Source of the DNA: Thioploca ingrica
Lineage (GTDB): Bacteria; Pseudomonadota; Gammaproteobacteria; Beggiatoales; Beggiatoaceae
DNA: 64,000 bases
Direction: 5' to 3'
NCBI GenBank assembly: GCA_000828835.1
Contig: AP014633.1
Span: 1,240,001-1,304,000 of the forward strand
The translations under genes were made by a program, and so were the position numbers. Under the pieces are notes generated by a model. That model was not told the DNA's origin. It worked only from the letters and a program-made list of their open reading frames with translations, and did no database searches. This document shows positions 1 through 9,489 of the stretch, piece by piece. Each line of letters starts with the position of its first letter. The first letter of the stretch is position 1.

Positions 1-169
1 GAGGTGGGTCGAAGCCTAGAGTTCCATCGCCTTCTGGGGCAGGAGCATTTTCTGGGGTGCTATTAAGATACTGTTGGATTTCGTCAGACGACATATCAGC
101 AAGAACATAACTACTTGAAGTACCAAATAATAACGCGCTGATGGCCAGCACTAGACTAGTTTTTTTCAT
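1..169 (-). CDS. Secreted protein, N-terminal part only
   Basis: The first 56 codons of a minus-strand gene that runs off the left edge. The start is MKKTSLVLAISALLFGTSS, a typical Sec signal peptide (lysines, hydrophobic core, then a small-residue region before ADMSSDE). The mature start is acidic and proline-rich (STPENAPAPEGDG). An AGGA sequence lies about 8 bases before the ATG. No family can be named from this fragment. The export prediction is fairly safe; the function is unknown. Confidence 0.65.
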   Translation of the reverse strand, partial: MKKTSLVLAISALLFGTSSSYVLADMSSDEIQQYLNSTPENAPAPEGDGTLGFDPP

Positions 170-315
170 GAAGGGTTCCTTATTACTATGATCAATACAT
201 AGGTCAATCAATACATAGTTGAAAGAAAAGAGTAAGAATTGGTTTGCCTTTGAGCAAACTCCTACCAATTCTTCTCGCTTTGGTTGAAAATGAAATCACA
301 TTCTCAAACCGATAG

Positions 316-663
316 TTAACTACTTTAGGTTGCTTTGGTTTAAGTTATCCTAAAAATAGAAAACTATATATTTTTATACTATAGCAATAAAATACTATAT
401 ACAATAAAATTCGTCTAAGCGGTAATAAAAATAGAATGAGCGGTAGCAGTGTGAAATAGCCAGTGATCGCTGGCATCTACACTTCCACTGTTTGTTTCTT
501 CTATCTGATTGATAGCAGTACTTATTCAGAGCTTAACTACTTTAAATTGCTTTAGTTTAACTCAACAAAATAGTGGCTTATATTTTTTATTTTACATAAA
601 CAAAATACCATAAACAATAAAAATTGTCTAGAAGGTTTTAAAAATAGAATAAGCGGTAGCGAC
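316..663. repeat. Imperfect direct duplication of an AT-rich spacer (two copies of about 130 bp)
   Basis: Copy 1 spans roughly 316-450 and copy 2 roughly 533-663. Both begin with TTAACTACTTTA followed by TTGCTTT and end with AAAAATAGAAT, two or three bases, then GCGGTAGC. The middle is AT-rich and more diverged. No gene is visible in 170-779. The repeat may be a small mobile or REP-like unit, or a duplicated promoter region; the sequence alone does not decide. Confidence 0.6.
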
Positions 664-761
664 GCGGAAGTGAGTTAGCAAAGCGTAACACACCAATTCT
701 GAGTTAGAGTGCTTTACTAAGCCAAATCAATTGGGTAAGCGAGCGGTAGGTCAATGAGTTA

Positions 762-770
762 TGGTATAAT
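762..770 (+). promoter_or_regulatory. Extended -10 promoter for the abrB-like gene
   Basis: TGGTATAAT is a perfect extended -10 element (TGn plus TATAAT at 765-770). There is no good -35 at 17 bp, as is common for extended -10 promoters. Transcription would begin near 777, so the ATG at 780 would have almost no leader. This favours the downstream ATG at 807 as the real start. Confidence 0.5.
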
Positions 771-806
771 TTTAATATTATGTTGCTAAAAACCGGAATA
801 AAAACC

Positions 807-1028
807 ATGCGTATTACCACCAAAGGTCAAATCACTATCCCCCAACATATTCGTGAAAAACTAGGTATTACTCCGAATACTGAGGTTGATTTTTTAGAGA
901 AAGAAGGCCAAGTTTATCTGGTTAAGGTGGACACAAATGCTAAAACCAGTAAATTCAAGCGATTAAGAGGAATAGCAACGGTTAAAATGACTACTGATAA
1001 AATTATGTCTCTAACCCGAGATTCTTAA
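807..1028 (+). CDS. AbrB/MazE-type antitoxin (SpoVT-AbrB fold)
   Basis: A 73-residue protein starting MRITTKGQITIP, the classic swapped-hairpin AbrB DNA-binding motif, followed by IREKLGI and a short C-terminal tail that in this family neutralises a PIN toxin. An ATG at 780 is in frame, but it lies only 10 bases from the -10 box; the ATG at 807 gives the canonical family N-terminus and a usable leader. The stop codon overlaps the next ATG (TAATG), the usual coupling of antitoxin to toxin. Antitoxins of this kind normally autoregulate their promoter. The partner toxin gene is broken, so this is a solitary antitoxin. Confidence 0.8.
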   Translation: MRITTKGQITIPQHIREKLGITPNTEVDFLEKEGQVYLVKVDTNAKTSKFKRLRGIATVKMTTDKIMSLTRDS

Positions 1029-1129
1029 TGGGCGAAGTATTTATTCCTTCATCCCACCCGATGTTCACTTATTCACTTCTAATTCACAAATATTATACTA
1101 TAATGCCGCCTATCACTATTCCAACTTAA
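1028..1129 (+). pseudogene. Stub of the coupled PIN-type toxin gene
   Basis: A 33-codon ORF starts at an ATG overlapping the antitoxin stop. It opens MGEVFI, as PIN (VapC-like) toxins after this antitoxin type often do, but then continues into unrelated residues (PSSHPMFTYS) and stops. The first catalytic aspartate expected right after the opening strand is missing. The sequence breaks off just before a palindromic repeat at 1131, suggesting that a deletion or insertion removed the toxin. The assignment rests on gene coupling and six residues, so it is tentative. Confidence 0.4.
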
Positions 1130-1130
1130 T

Positions 1131-1150
1131 GTCGGCACCGGATTGCCGAC
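1131..1150. repeat. Palindromic repeat, 7-bp stem
   Basis: GTCGGCA, a 6-base loop CCGGAT, then TGCCGAC: a perfect 7-bp stem. Nearly the same element, with one loop change, occurs at 15955-15974, and a half copy (TTGCCGACC) lies near 16055. It behaves like a dispersed REP-type element. Confidence 0.6.
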
Positions 1151-1175
1151 CGACGCTGATTTTTCTTAGATCAAT

Positions 1176-1871
1176 ATGATGATAAAACCGACTAAAACTT
1201 TCTCTATTAATGCGCTTGAATTAGGCCCGATGGAAAATTTTGTTTATTTAATTCAAGATTATCGTTCAAAATGTGCTGCGGTAGTTGATCCTGCTTGGGA
1301 AGTCACTAAAGTGGTGGCTTTGATGCAGCATCAAGGATTTAAAATTACTGAGGTGTTATTAACTCATAGTCATCATGATCACACCAACGGTTTAGATGAT
1401 CTCTTAAATGTTTTTGATGCTCAGGTACATTTGTTAAAGGCAGAAGCTCAATTTTGGGGACAGGCGTTAAAAAAACCGACCTTGCATTATGGTGGCGATA
1501 CGATTCAATTGGGGGATACTGAAATTGCAATCTGGCATACCCCTGGACACACGCCGGGTTCGGCTTGTTATTATTTAGATGGTCATTTGTTGACGGGTGA
1601 TACTTTATTTGTATATGGTTGTGGACGCTGTGATTTAAGTGGTGGTGAGCCAGAACAGATGTATCATTCATTGAAAAAGCTCGCCACTGAATTAGCACCA
1701 GCAACGGTTATTCATCCTGGACATCACTATGCTCATCAACCTTCCTCGACTTTGGCAGAACAATTAACGGGTAACCCGTTTATGCATTTTAATAATGTAA
1801 CTGATTTTGTTCACTATCGTATGTACGGACATAATCGTCAAACACCTTATACCCCGGTTATTACGCGTTGA
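1176..1871 (+). CDS. Metallo-beta-lactamase-fold hydrolase (glyoxalase II-like)
   Basis: A 231-residue protein of the MBL superfamily, close in layout to hydroxyacylglutathione hydrolases and persulfide-dioxygenase-like enzymes. The metal motif H64-S-H-H-D-H69 is intact, followed by HTPGHTPGSACY (third metal histidine), the bridging aspartate in LLTGDTLF, and a late histidine in IHPGHHYAH. It is a soluble hydrolase binding two metal ions; the substrate cannot be read. The next gene (ygfZ) begins 10 bases after the stop, suggesting co-transcription. Two ATGs in tandem (1176, 1179) could serve as start. In a sulfur oxidiser a glutathione-thioester or persulfide substrate is plausible but unproven. 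Confidence 0.85.
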   Translation: MMIKPTKTFSINALELGPMENFVYLIQDYRSKCAAVVDPAWEVTKVVALMQHQGFKITEVLLTHSHHDHTNGLDDLLNVFDAQVHLLKAEAQFWGQALKKPTLHYGGDTIQLGDTEIAIWHTPGHTPGSACYYLDGHLLTGDTLFVYGCGRCDLSGGEPEQMYHSLKKLATELAPATVIHPGHHYAHQPSSTLAEQLTGNPFMHFNNVTDFVHYRMYGHNRQTPYTPVITR

Positions 1872-1881
1872 ATTCAGTAAA

Positions 1882-2922
1882 ATGATAATAGAACAATGGC
1901 AACAGTATTTACAACAAAACGGTGCCCAATTTGAGGACAATGTTGTTCTTCATTTTGGTTCTCCTGAACAAGAGCGACAAGCCGCTTTACAAGGGGATAT
2001 TCTCACCGATTTATCTTATTTCGGTATCATTAAAGTCAGTGGTAGTGATGCCGCTAAATTTTTGCAAGGTCAATTGACTAATGATGTCTTGCAAGTTAAT
2101 GCTAACCAAAGTCAATTAACCGCTTGGTGCAATCCGAAAGGTCGGATTATCGTCAATTTGCGGTTGTTCAAACGCCAGGATGCTTATTATTTATTCCTTC
2201 CGCAAGCCAGTGTTGAAATTACGCTTAAGCGGTTGCGAATGTATATATTGCGTGCGGCAGTTCAATTGGAGGATGTTAGTCATCAACTCGTTCGGCTGGG
2301 AATTGCCGGTGAGCAAAGCGCTTCATTAATCGCTGATAACTTAAAGTGTATTCCTCCGGCTGCTATTAATGCGAGTCTTACCTTAGAAACAACGACTATA
2401 ATACGAGTTCAAGGTACACAACCCCGTTATTTGCTATTCACTGAAACGCCCCAAATGATTTGGTCACCGTTAGCTCAATTCGCCCGCCCAGTGGGTGCAG
2501 CAATTTGGCAATGGTTAGATATTTTGGCGGGTTTACCGCAAATTGTCCCGGCTACCAGCGAAGAGTTTGTGCCGCAGATGATCAATTACTCGCTGATTGG
2601 TGGGGTTAATTTTAAAAAAGGCTGTTATACTGGTCAAGAAATTGTCGCACGAATGCAATACTTAGGAACACTCAAGCGGCGAATGTATTTAGCGAAAATC
2701 GACACCACCTCATTACCACAGCCCGGTGATGCGCTTTATGTAAATAGCGAACCACAAAGTGTGGGCAAAATTGTTAATGCGCAATGGCATCCGCACGGTG
2801 GAGTAGTTGTATTAGCGGTCATTCAAATAACTCATGCCGAACAAGATGAAATTCATTGGCAAACACCACTCGGTGAAAAGCTACACTGGTTAGATTTACC
2901 GTATCCAGTTGCTGATAACTAG
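1882..2922 (+). CDS. ygfZ: tRNA-modifying/Fe-S repair folate-binding protein YgfZ
   Basis: About 346 residues, homologous to the GcvT-like folate-binding protein YgfZ, which supports iron-sulfur enzymes such as MiaB. The signature KGCYTGQEIVARM with its conserved cysteine is present near the C-terminal third. The N-terminal half has the GcvT-type beginning (LTDLSYFGIIKVSGSDAAKF, LQGQLTNDV). An upstream in-frame ATG at 1807 overlaps the preceding gene by 65 bases and adds residues foreign to the family; the ATG at 1882 is preferred. It likely forms a two-gene unit with the MBL-fold hydrolase. Confidence 0.9.
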   Translation: MIIEQWQQYLQQNGAQFEDNVVLHFGSPEQERQAALQGDILTDLSYFGIIKVSGSDAAKFLQGQLTNDVLQVNANQSQLTAWCNPKGRIIVNLRLFKRQDAYYLFLPQASVEITLKRLRMYILRAAVQLEDVSHQLVRLGIAGEQSASLIADNLKCIPPAAINASLTLETTTIIRVQGTQPRYLLFTETPQMIWSPLAQFARPVGAAIWQWLDILAGLPQIVPATSEEFVPQMINYSLIGGVNFKKGCYTGQEIVARMQYLGTLKRRMYLAKIDTTSLPQPGDALYVNSEPQSVGKIVNAQWHPHGGVVVLAVIQITHAEQDEIHWQTPLGEKLHWLDLPYPVADN

Positions 2923-2972
2923 CGTTTGACTGTCGCTCCCTAACTAAAGTTGTCACTAAGAATTAAATAGAT

Positions 2973-4667
2973 TCAACGAGATATTCTTGGCATGTCAGTA
3001 AGAGAAAACGGTTGTAGTGAATTTTGCTCTAAAATTGAAGTGATAGGAATACGTGGTGTTTTTTTAGCAAAAAATGTATTTTCAGCCAAGCGCACCGGTG
3101 ACAAACTGACTGCGGCATTAAGTTGATTAATTAATCCCTGAGTTGCAGCAAAAAATGGTAATAAAGCTTCATCACTAATTGGCATGGTGAGTGGAGCTTG
3201 AGCGAGTAAGGGATCGATGGGGATATCATCGATTCGAATTTCATAGTGTAAATGTGGTCCGGTTGTGCGTCCACTTTGACCTACATAACCAATAATTTGT
3301 CCAGTGACGACTTTATCACCTACTTGTAATTCCGGTTCATATTTGGATAAATGCGCATAAAGTGTATGCAACCGCTGATTGTGTTCTAAGATAACCGTTC
3401 TACCATAACCGCCTTTATAACCAATAAATGCAATGGTCGCTTCACCCGCCGCCACAATCGAAGTACCCCGGGGAGCAGCATAATCAATTCCGGTGTGGGT
3501 ACGAAATTTATTTAAAATCGGGTGTTTTCGATCCCCAAATAGGGAACTGATTCGCGTAAATTCAACGGGTGCGCTGAGTAATGAAAGTTGCTCCCAGCTA
3601 TCGCCCATGGGCGTGTAATAACCGGTGTAACCTTGTTGATCAGTATAACGTATGGCTCGATGCGTTTGTCCTTGTTGGATTATCTCCGCCGCTAAAATAG
3701 GACCGGCTTCTCGATCGCTTTCTAAAGTACGTTCTTCATAAATAACACAAAATTGGTCGCCCTCGCGGCTTTGATGTTTTAGATCCAGTTTGGGGTAAAA
3801 GATATTGATCAGTTGGGCGAGTAAGGATTGCGGTAAGTCTGGAACCATTGATGAGGTGTTGACTGTACTGCACTGCGAGATTGGTTTGGTATAGATTTCG
3901 ATGGGTTTTATTTTCGCCTGAAAGATTCCATTGACTTGAGAACAATATAATTCATCGCGAGCATTTAACACTAATATCAAGCTGTGGATATTACCTTTAG
4001 GATCATGTTTAATATGTAATTCTTGCCCTGCCTGCAGTTGCTGTAACGGTTGCCCCTCGAGTTCTATAGCTAATATTGGCGGTAATTGCGTTTTATTGAG
4101 TTGATATTGCTCAAAGAGGGTAGCTAGAGTATCACCTACTTTGGTGGTCAGATGTAACCAAGGTAATACGGGTTGGTTCAGTAATGGTTCTGAGTAAATA
4201 ATCGGTTGGGAGGGGTTCAAAGAAACGGGTTGGGTTAATGAAATTGGCAATTGCTTAGTCGACTGAGCTGAAATAGGAGTAGCTGAAGCGACTTTGGCAA
4301 CCGGAGTTGTCGTGTTGTAAATGGGAAAAGATACTTTGGATTTATTGGCAGCGGACGCTGTGCTGGGAATAGAGGCACTGGAGCTATTTAACCACCATAA
4401 TAGCGGCAACGTTGTTAATATCGTGGTGATGAGAAGAGTAGAACGTAACCAAAAGTTAGAACGCGGTTTTAAGCGTAATCCATTTTCAATGCTAAAATCA
4501 TAGCCGACAACTTTAAAGGGTAAAGCTGGTTTGGTATAACCCCTCAACCCCATTGAATTTTTACCGACTAAAGGCTGGAAAGAACGAGGTGAATTAAAAA
4601 TATACTTAGCTTGTGGTCTGGGTCGAGAATGAACACGTTGTTGTTGAGTGATTTTTTTGTATTTCAT
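2973..4667 (-). CDS. M23 family peptidoglycan DD-endopeptidase with OapA/LysM-like region
   Basis: A 564-residue, inner-membrane-anchored cell-wall peptidase of the MepM/YebA type. A basic cytoplasmic N-terminus of about 75 residues precedes one membrane segment (LLITTILTTLPLLWWL), then a low-complexity Ser/Thr/Pro linker and a LysM/OapA-like domain (DTLATLFEQYQL) near 175-230. The C-terminal LytM domain has H391-T-G-I-D and H472-L-H474, the zinc ligands and catalytic His, so it should be active. It cleaves peptide cross-links in the periplasm. It lies a few genes from divergent tyrS, a neighbour often seen in gammaproteobacteria. The proline-rich C-terminal tail after about residue 500 is poorly conserved. 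Confidence 0.9.
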   Translation of the reverse strand: MKYKKITQQQRVHSRPRPQAKYIFNSPRSFQPLVGKNSMGLRGYTKPALPFKVVGYDFSIENGLRLKPRSNFWLRSTLLITTILTTLPLLWWLNSSSASIPSTASAANKSKVSFPIYNTTTPVAKVASATPISAQSTKQLPISLTQPVSLNPSQPIIYSEPLLNQPVLPWLHLTTKVGDTLATLFEQYQLNKTQLPPILAIELEGQPLQQLQAGQELHIKHDPKGNIHSLILVLNARDELYCSQVNGIFQAKIKPIEIYTKPISQCSTVNTSSMVPDLPQSLLAQLINIFYPKLDLKHQSREGDQFCVIYEERTLESDREAGPILAAEIIQQGQTHRAIRYTDQQGYTGYYTPMGDSWEQLSLLSAPVEFTRISSLFGDRKHPILNKFRTHTGIDYAAPRGTSIVAAGEATIAFIGYKGGYGRTVILEHNQRLHTLYAHLSKYEPELQVGDKVVTGQIIGYVGQSGRTTGPHLHYEIRIDDIPIDPLLAQAPLTMPISDEALLPFFAATQGLINQLNAAVSLSPVRLAENTFFAKKTPRIPITSILEQNSLQPFSLTDMPRISR

Positions 4668-4886
4668 TGTTAAATAAATTGAGTTAAATCGCCTTAGCCC
4701 TATTTATCTGAACATGGCCAATGACTAAATGAATGATTCCTTTCTACCGTAAATAAAACTAACACCGGCGAATGAGTACGGTTACCGCTATTGGGTATCC
4801 ATTATTGTTCGCAATCAGATGGCTATAAAGTGGGTATACGGTTAAGCGATTAGCTTTCGCGCATCCTACCAACAGGAAGATTGTTA

Positions 4887-5936
4887 TTAATGATTGATTG
4901 AACGTTTATGTATTATTCCGTTATCCTCGATAGTTAAATTCGTTTCTGGGAAATCCGTTTGAGTTAATTGGCGAATTAAGGAAATAACTCTTTGTTGGGG
5001 ATCAAGCGTAACACCACCCGGTTTAATCTGTACAATCGAGGTAATCTGAGCATCGACAAATTGACCAGTTTTATTGACATTCACTTTGATGATAGGTGCA
5101 AGACTGGTTTCATCACGTAAACTAAAGCGGCCATAAGTGCAGAAATTGCCTAAACTATAGGCGATGAAGCGATCTTTATACAATTCAACCGCTCTGGTGA
5201 CATGAGGTCCCTGTCCAAAGACAATATCTGCACCGGCATCAATGACCGCATGGGCAAATTGGTAAACATTACCCCGATCTTCATCATAATAAATTTCAGT
5301 TGTCCGCGTCACATGCTGATGATCCGTGCCTTCAGCACCGCCATGAAATGAGACGATGACAATATCAGCAGTTTGTTTTAATTGACGGACAATATTTTGA
5401 GCGTTAGAGATATCATTAATTGATACGGTACCGACATTCGGCGCAAAGGCGGCAAAGCCATATTTCACGCCTTTTTTCTCAAAGGTCACTGCCGGAATGC
5501 TGAGCAGTCCAGCCGCATAAATACCTAATCGATTAAGAACTTGTTTAGTGTTTTGTAACCCGCTCTCACCGAAATCTCTGACATGATTGTTAGCTAAGCT
5601 TAAGATATCAAAACCGGCGGTAACTAGATTTTGAGCCAGATATTCTGGCATTCTAAAAGCATAACAATTGTTACAATTGGTTTTTATGGTCGCACCCTGA
5701 TCAAGCAAGGTCCCTTCTAAATTGCCAAAGGTGACATCTGCGCTCGCTAGAAGATCATTGACGGCTATTAATAAATCTTTACCTTCATTCGGGGGTAAAT
5801 ATTCTTGGGAGGGGTAACTGGTTCCCAACATGATATCACCCACGCCAATGATGCTGATGGTTTCCTGACTTTGAACATAATTGCTGGTGGCAAGCCAAAT
5901 AAGTAGAAACGCATTTATTTTATCAACTATTTTCAT
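4887..5936 (-). CDS. CapA-family (poly-gamma-glutamate synthesis type) metallophosphatase-fold protein
   Basis: About 349 residues with an N-terminal signal peptide (FLLIWLATSNYVQSQ). The PGA_cap/CapA motifs are present: GDIMLG at the start of the domain, the NLEG motif, SLANNHVRDFG, VSFHGGAEG, GQGPHVTR and YSLGNFCTYG. These supply the metal ligands of the calcineurin-like fold. CapA proteins attach or hydrolyse gamma-polyglutamate in some bacteria, but most family members are uncharacterised exported phosphatases, and no capB/capC is nearby. The first in-frame start is a TTG at 5942; the ATG at 5936 is preferred. Confidence 0.85.
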   Translation of the reverse strand: MKIVDKINAFLLIWLATSNYVQSQETISIIGVGDIMLGTSYPSQEYLPPNEGKDLLIAVNDLLASADVTFGNLEGTLLDQGATIKTNCNNCYAFRMPEYLAQNLVTAGFDILSLANNHVRDFGESGLQNTKQVLNRLGIYAAGLLSIPAVTFEKKGVKYGFAAFAPNVGTVSINDISNAQNIVRQLKQTADIVIVSFHGGAEGTDHQHVTRTTEIYYDEDRGNVYQFAHAVIDAGADIVFGQGPHVTRAVELYKDRFIAYSLGNFCTYGRFSLRDETSLAPIIKVNVNKTGQFVDAQITSIVQIKPGGVTLDPQQRVISLIRQLTQTDFPETNLTIEDNGIIHKRSINH

Positions 5937-5942
5937 CTTCAA

Positions 5943-6254
5943 ATCGGTTTAGTCATTGCCTATAATTGACTTTTTTAGAAGGTTTACTGGTTACTAAAAA
6001 TAATGCCAAAAATAACCGGTTCACTGTTCGGAGTCAATCAATAAAATGAATTATGAGGAGCGGCTTATTATTTTTATATAATAAATTCAATTAGTTATTT
6101 TTTAAGCAAAGTCATTTTTCTAGTGATGGAATCCTTTATTTCCTTATTAAAAAAATCAGTTAAACGAATAACAACCATCTATGTTAAGCTTAATAGTTTA
6201 AGAAAGTTAGGTGCAGTAACCCTAACTGATAACTGACAACTGAAGAGGTTAGGC
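5943..6254. other. Divergent intergenic region between the capA-like gene and tyrS
   Basis: 312 AT-rich bases that must hold both promoters. An AGAGG Shine-Dalgarno sequence lies about 6 bases before the tyrS ATG. No T-box, RNA gene or conserved hairpin was recognised. Confidence 0.4.
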
Positions 6255-7463
6255 ATGGTAACCATAACAGAAGCACTGATGCAAATAAAACAAGGTGCCC
6301 AAGAAATATTACTTGAAGAAGAACTACAAACTAAGCTAGCTCGTGGTAAACCTTTGCGAATTAAGGCTGGTTTTGACCCCACCGCGCCGGATTTGCATTT
6401 AGGGCATACTGTATTGCTTAATAAACTCCGTCAATTCCAACAGTTAGGGCATACTATCTTATTCTTAATAGGAGATTTTACTGGCATGATTGGCGATCCC
6501 ACTGGGAAAAATGTGACTCGTCAGCCTTTGTCAAAAGAACAAGTTTTAGAAAATGCCCGGACTTATCAAGAGCAAATTTATAAAATTCTTGATCCGGAAA
6601 CGACCCAAATTTGTTTTAATTCCACTTGGATGAGTTCAATGGACGCCATTGGCTTAATCCAATTGGCTGCCAAACATACCGTTGCTCGAATGTTAGAACG
6701 CGATGATTTTCATAAACGCTATACCAGCGGGCAACCGATTGCGATTCATGAATTTTTATATCCATTAATTCAAGGATATGACTCGGTTGCTTTGCAAGCC
6801 GATATTGAATTAGGCGGCACTGACCAAAAATTTAACTTATTAGTTGGACGTGAACTCCAAAAACATTATGGTCAATTACCGCAAGTCGTTATCACGATGC
6901 CTATCTTGGAAGGATTAGATGGCGTTCAAAAAATGTCCAAATCTTTAGGAAATTATATTGGTATTGATGAACCACCCGATGAAATGTTTGGTAAATTGAT
7001 GTCCATTTCTGACACCCTCATGTGGCGTTATATTGATTTATTGAGCTTTAAAACCCCGGTTGAAATTCAGCAATGGCAACAAGCGGTGGTCGAAGGTGCT
7101 AATCCACGCGATATTAAAGTCGAATTTGCCCAGGAAATCGTGGAACGTTTCCATAATCAATCGGCGGCTGTACAAGCGTATGAGAACTTTGTGGCTCGTT
7201 TCCAACAGGGTCAAATGCCCGAAGAAATGCCAGAGGTTATTGTGACTGTCGCCAGTGCGGCTATTCCAATAACCCAGTTGCTGAAAGAAGCCGGTCTCAC
7301 GGCGAGCACTTCCGAAGCGATACGAATGATTCAACAAGGTGCCGTTAAAATCGATGGGGAACGGGTCAGTGATCGGGCGCTACAAATTCCGGTGACTTCC
7401 AATCATGTTTATCAAGTTGGCAAACGTCGCTTCGCTCGGGTTAAAATCAATACCTCAGTGTGA
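6255..7463 (+). CDS. tyrS: Tyrosyl-tRNA synthetase
   Basis: A 402-residue class I aminoacyl-tRNA synthetase that charges tRNA-Tyr in the cytoplasm. The HIGH-type signature is LHLGHT near residue 50 and the KMSKS loop begins at K226. [13 protein letters not shown] and [14 protein letters not shown] are typical of TyrRS in the TyrZ-like (about 400 aa) subgroup. A C-terminal S4 RNA-binding domain (about 335-400) is complete. Length and motifs are normal. A good AGAGG ribosome site supports the start. Confidence 0.97.
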   Translation: MVTITEALMQIKQGAQEILLEEELQTKLARGKPLRIKAGFDPTAPDLHLGHTVLLNKLRQFQQLGHTILFLIGDFTGMIGDPTGKNVTRQPLSKEQVLENARTYQEQIYKILDPETTQICFNSTWMSSMDAIGLIQLAAKHTVARMLERDDFHKRYTSGQPIAIHEFLYPLIQGYDSVALQADIELGGTDQKFNLLVGRELQKHYGQLPQVVITMPILEGLDGVQKMSKSLGNYIGIDEPPDEMFGKLMSISDTLMWRYIDLLSFKTPVEIQQWQQAVVEGANPRDIKVEFAQEIVERFHNQSAAVQAYENFVARFQQGQMPEEMPEVIVTVASAAIPITQLLKEAGLTASTSEAIRMIQQGAVKIDGERVSDRALQIPVTSNHVYQVGKRRFARVKINTSV

Positions 7464-7573
7464 TAAAGTATTTCAACAAATTCTAGCTAAGCTTTTCAAG
7501 GTGTTATCAAACCTTGGTTGCCGATTTCGTTGGAAAAAATTTCTGGATAATTCAATTTAACCATGGATAATTT

Positions 7574-8233
7574 ATGCAAGCATTTACCCTGTTAACCGGA
7601 TTGGTTGCGCCTTTAGATCGTGCTAATGTCGATACGGATGCCATTATTCCTAAACAATTTCTCAAATCGATTTATCGAACCGGATTTGGGCCTAATTTAT
7701 TTGATGAATGGCGTTACCTCGATTATGGTGAACCGGGACAAGATTGTCGTCACCGCCCGCTTAATCCAGAATTCTTTTTAAATCAAGCACGTTATCAAAA
7801 TGCCCAGATTTTGTTAGCTCAACACAATTTTGGTTGTGGTTCCAGTCGGGAACACGCACCTTGGGCTTTACTGGATTATGGTTTTCGAGCTTTGATCGCA
7901 CCGAGTTTTGCCGATATTTTTTATAATAATTGTTGTAAAAATGGTATTTTACCGATTGTTTTACCTGAAGAAACCGTGGATACTTTATTCAAAGCGGTAG
8001 CTGCCACACCCGGTTACCAATTAACTGTTGATTTAGCTAAACAAACGGTAACAACTCCTTCAGGAGCAGCGTTTAATTTTACTCTAGATGCTTTTCGGAA
8101 AAACTGCTTACTTAACGGTTTAGATGATATCGGTCTGACATTACAATATGCCAATGAGATTAAAGCCTATGAGGCACGCCGTAAACCAGAAGCACCTTGG
8201 CTATTTTCAACCATAACTCACAACCCGGTTTAA
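7574..8233 (+). CDS. leuD: 3-isopropylmalate dehydratase, small subunit
   Basis: A 219-residue LeuD, the swivel-domain subunit that with LeuC isomerises 2- to 3-isopropylmalate in leucine synthesis. The family start ([20 protein letters not shown]) and the substrate-loop motif [15 protein letters not shown] are intact. leuC is not upstream in this window (tyrS is), so the usual leuCDB operon is split and leuC must lie elsewhere. leuB follows after 6 bases, indicating co-transcription. Confidence 0.97.
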   Translation: MQAFTLLTGLVAPLDRANVDTDAIIPKQFLKSIYRTGFGPNLFDEWRYLDYGEPGQDCRHRPLNPEFFLNQARYQNAQILLAQHNFGCGSSREHAPWALLDYGFRALIAPSFADIFYNNCCKNGILPIVLPEETVDTLFKAVAATPGYQLTVDLAKQTVTTPSGAAFNFTLDAFRKNCLLNGLDDIGLTLQYANEIKAYEARRKPEAPWLFSTITHNPV

Positions 8234-8239
8234 CCCGAT

Positions 8240-9325
8240 ATGACTAAAACAATTGCAATATTACCTGGTGATGGAATTGGTCCAGAAATTGTAACTGAAG
8301 CGGTTAAAGTTCTAGAAACTTTACGAGATAAATTTAGTTTAGCTATTCATTTAGAATCAGGATTAGTCGGGGGTGCCGCTATTGACGCCACCGGTTCGCC
8401 ACTGCCACCAGCAACCCTTGATTTAGCGAAAAGAGCCGACGCGGTGCTGTTAGGTGCGGTAGGTGGTCCCAAATGGGAATCGCTTGATATCAGTATTCGT
8501 CCAGAAAAAGGCTTACTGGGATTACGTTCTGAATTAAAATTGTTCGCGAATTTAAGACCGGTGGTGCTGTTTCCAGAATTAGCCAGTGCTTCTACCCTAA
8601 AACCCGAAGTAGTGGCGGGCTTGGATATTCTGATTGTGCGAGAATTAACCGGTGATATTTATTTTGGACAACCGCGTGGAATTCGCACTTTGGAAACTGG
8701 CGAGAAACAAGGGATTAATACGCTGGTATACACTGAAAGTGAAATTGAACGAATTGCGCGGGTGGCTTTTGCCAGTGCGGAACAGCGCCAGAAAAAGCTA
8801 TGTTCAGTGGATAAAGCCAATGTGTTGGAAGCCACTGAATTGTGGCGACAAGTGGTTACCCGAGTAAGTCGGGATTATCCCACGGTTCAACTGACCCATA
8901 TGTATGTTGATAATGCCGCTATGCAATTAGTCCGTGCTCCTAAGCAATTTGATGTCATCGTGACGACGAATATGTTTGGCGATATCTTGTCTGATTTAGC
9001 TTCGCAGCTCACCGGGTCGATTGGGATGTTACCGTCTGCGTCTTTAGATGCCAATAATAAAGGAATGTATGAACCCATCCACGGATCAGCACCGGATATT
9101 GCAGGTCAGAATTTAGCTAATCCGCTCGCGACCATTTTGTCAGTGGCGATGTTATTGCGCTATAGTTTAAATAGAGTGGATTTAGCTACGGCGATTGAAC
9201 GGGCGGTTCGGCAAGTTTTGCAAGCCGGTTTACGAACGCGGGATATTTTGGGAGATGGACAATATACCGTCGTGACTACTCGTGAAATGGGCGACGCGGT
9301 GGTCGCTCAGTTACGCGCTCAATAA
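8240..9325 (+). CDS. leuB: 3-isopropylmalate dehydrogenase
   Basis: A 361-residue NAD-dependent beta-decarboxylating dehydrogenase catalysing the third leucine-specific step. The N-terminal GDGIGPEIV, the NAD-adenine pocket ([13 protein letters not shown]) and the metal/substrate helix ([21 protein letters not shown]) are all present. Length is normal. It lies 6 bases after leuD, and asd follows 164 bases later as in many gammaproteobacteria. Confidence 0.97.
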   Translation: MTKTIAILPGDGIGPEIVTEAVKVLETLRDKFSLAIHLESGLVGGAAIDATGSPLPPATLDLAKRADAVLLGAVGGPKWESLDISIRPEKGLLGLRSELKLFANLRPVVLFPELASASTLKPEVVAGLDILIVRELTGDIYFGQPRGIRTLETGEKQGINTLVYTESEIERIARVAFASAEQRQKKLCSVDKANVLEATELWRQVVTRVSRDYPTVQLTHMYVDNAAMQLVRAPKQFDVIVTTNMFGDILSDLASQLTGSIGMLPSASLDANNKGMYEPIHGSAPDIAGQNLANPLATILSVAMLLRYSLNRVDLATAIERAVRQVLQAGLRTRDILGDGQYTVVTTREMGDAVVAQLRAQ

Positions 9326-9357
9326 TCAATTTAGGATCTTAAGATTACGTACTTCCT

Positions 9358-9400
9358 TCCCCCCCTTTGAAAAAGGGGGGCATAGGAAAGAGGGGAATGG
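9358..9400. repeat. C-run/G-run palindrome between leuB and asd
   Basis: CCCCCCCTTTGAAAAAGGGGGG forms a strong hairpin, embedded in a wider imperfect palindrome (TTCCTTCC ... GGAAAGAGG). Related elements with CCCCCTTTG occur at 21599-21649 and 31727-31756. It may end leuDB transcripts, but there is no long T tract on the plus strand; a dispersed repeat is as likely. Confidence 0.5.
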
Positions 9401-9489
9401 GAAAAAAACTGTTGGGGGCGTAATCAGAATTAGGATATATTTAAGGAAAATTCATTTTTTGACTGATATTAAAATGGAGAAGTGAATCA

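Noticed and set aside
1807..1881. Longer N-terminus for YgfZ
   Set aside because: It overlaps the preceding gene by 65 bases and the extra residues do not resemble the family.
4887..5936. Poly-gamma-glutamate capsule synthesis
   Set aside because: Only a CapA-like protein is present; the ligase genes capB/capC are absent, and most CapA homologues serve other roles.
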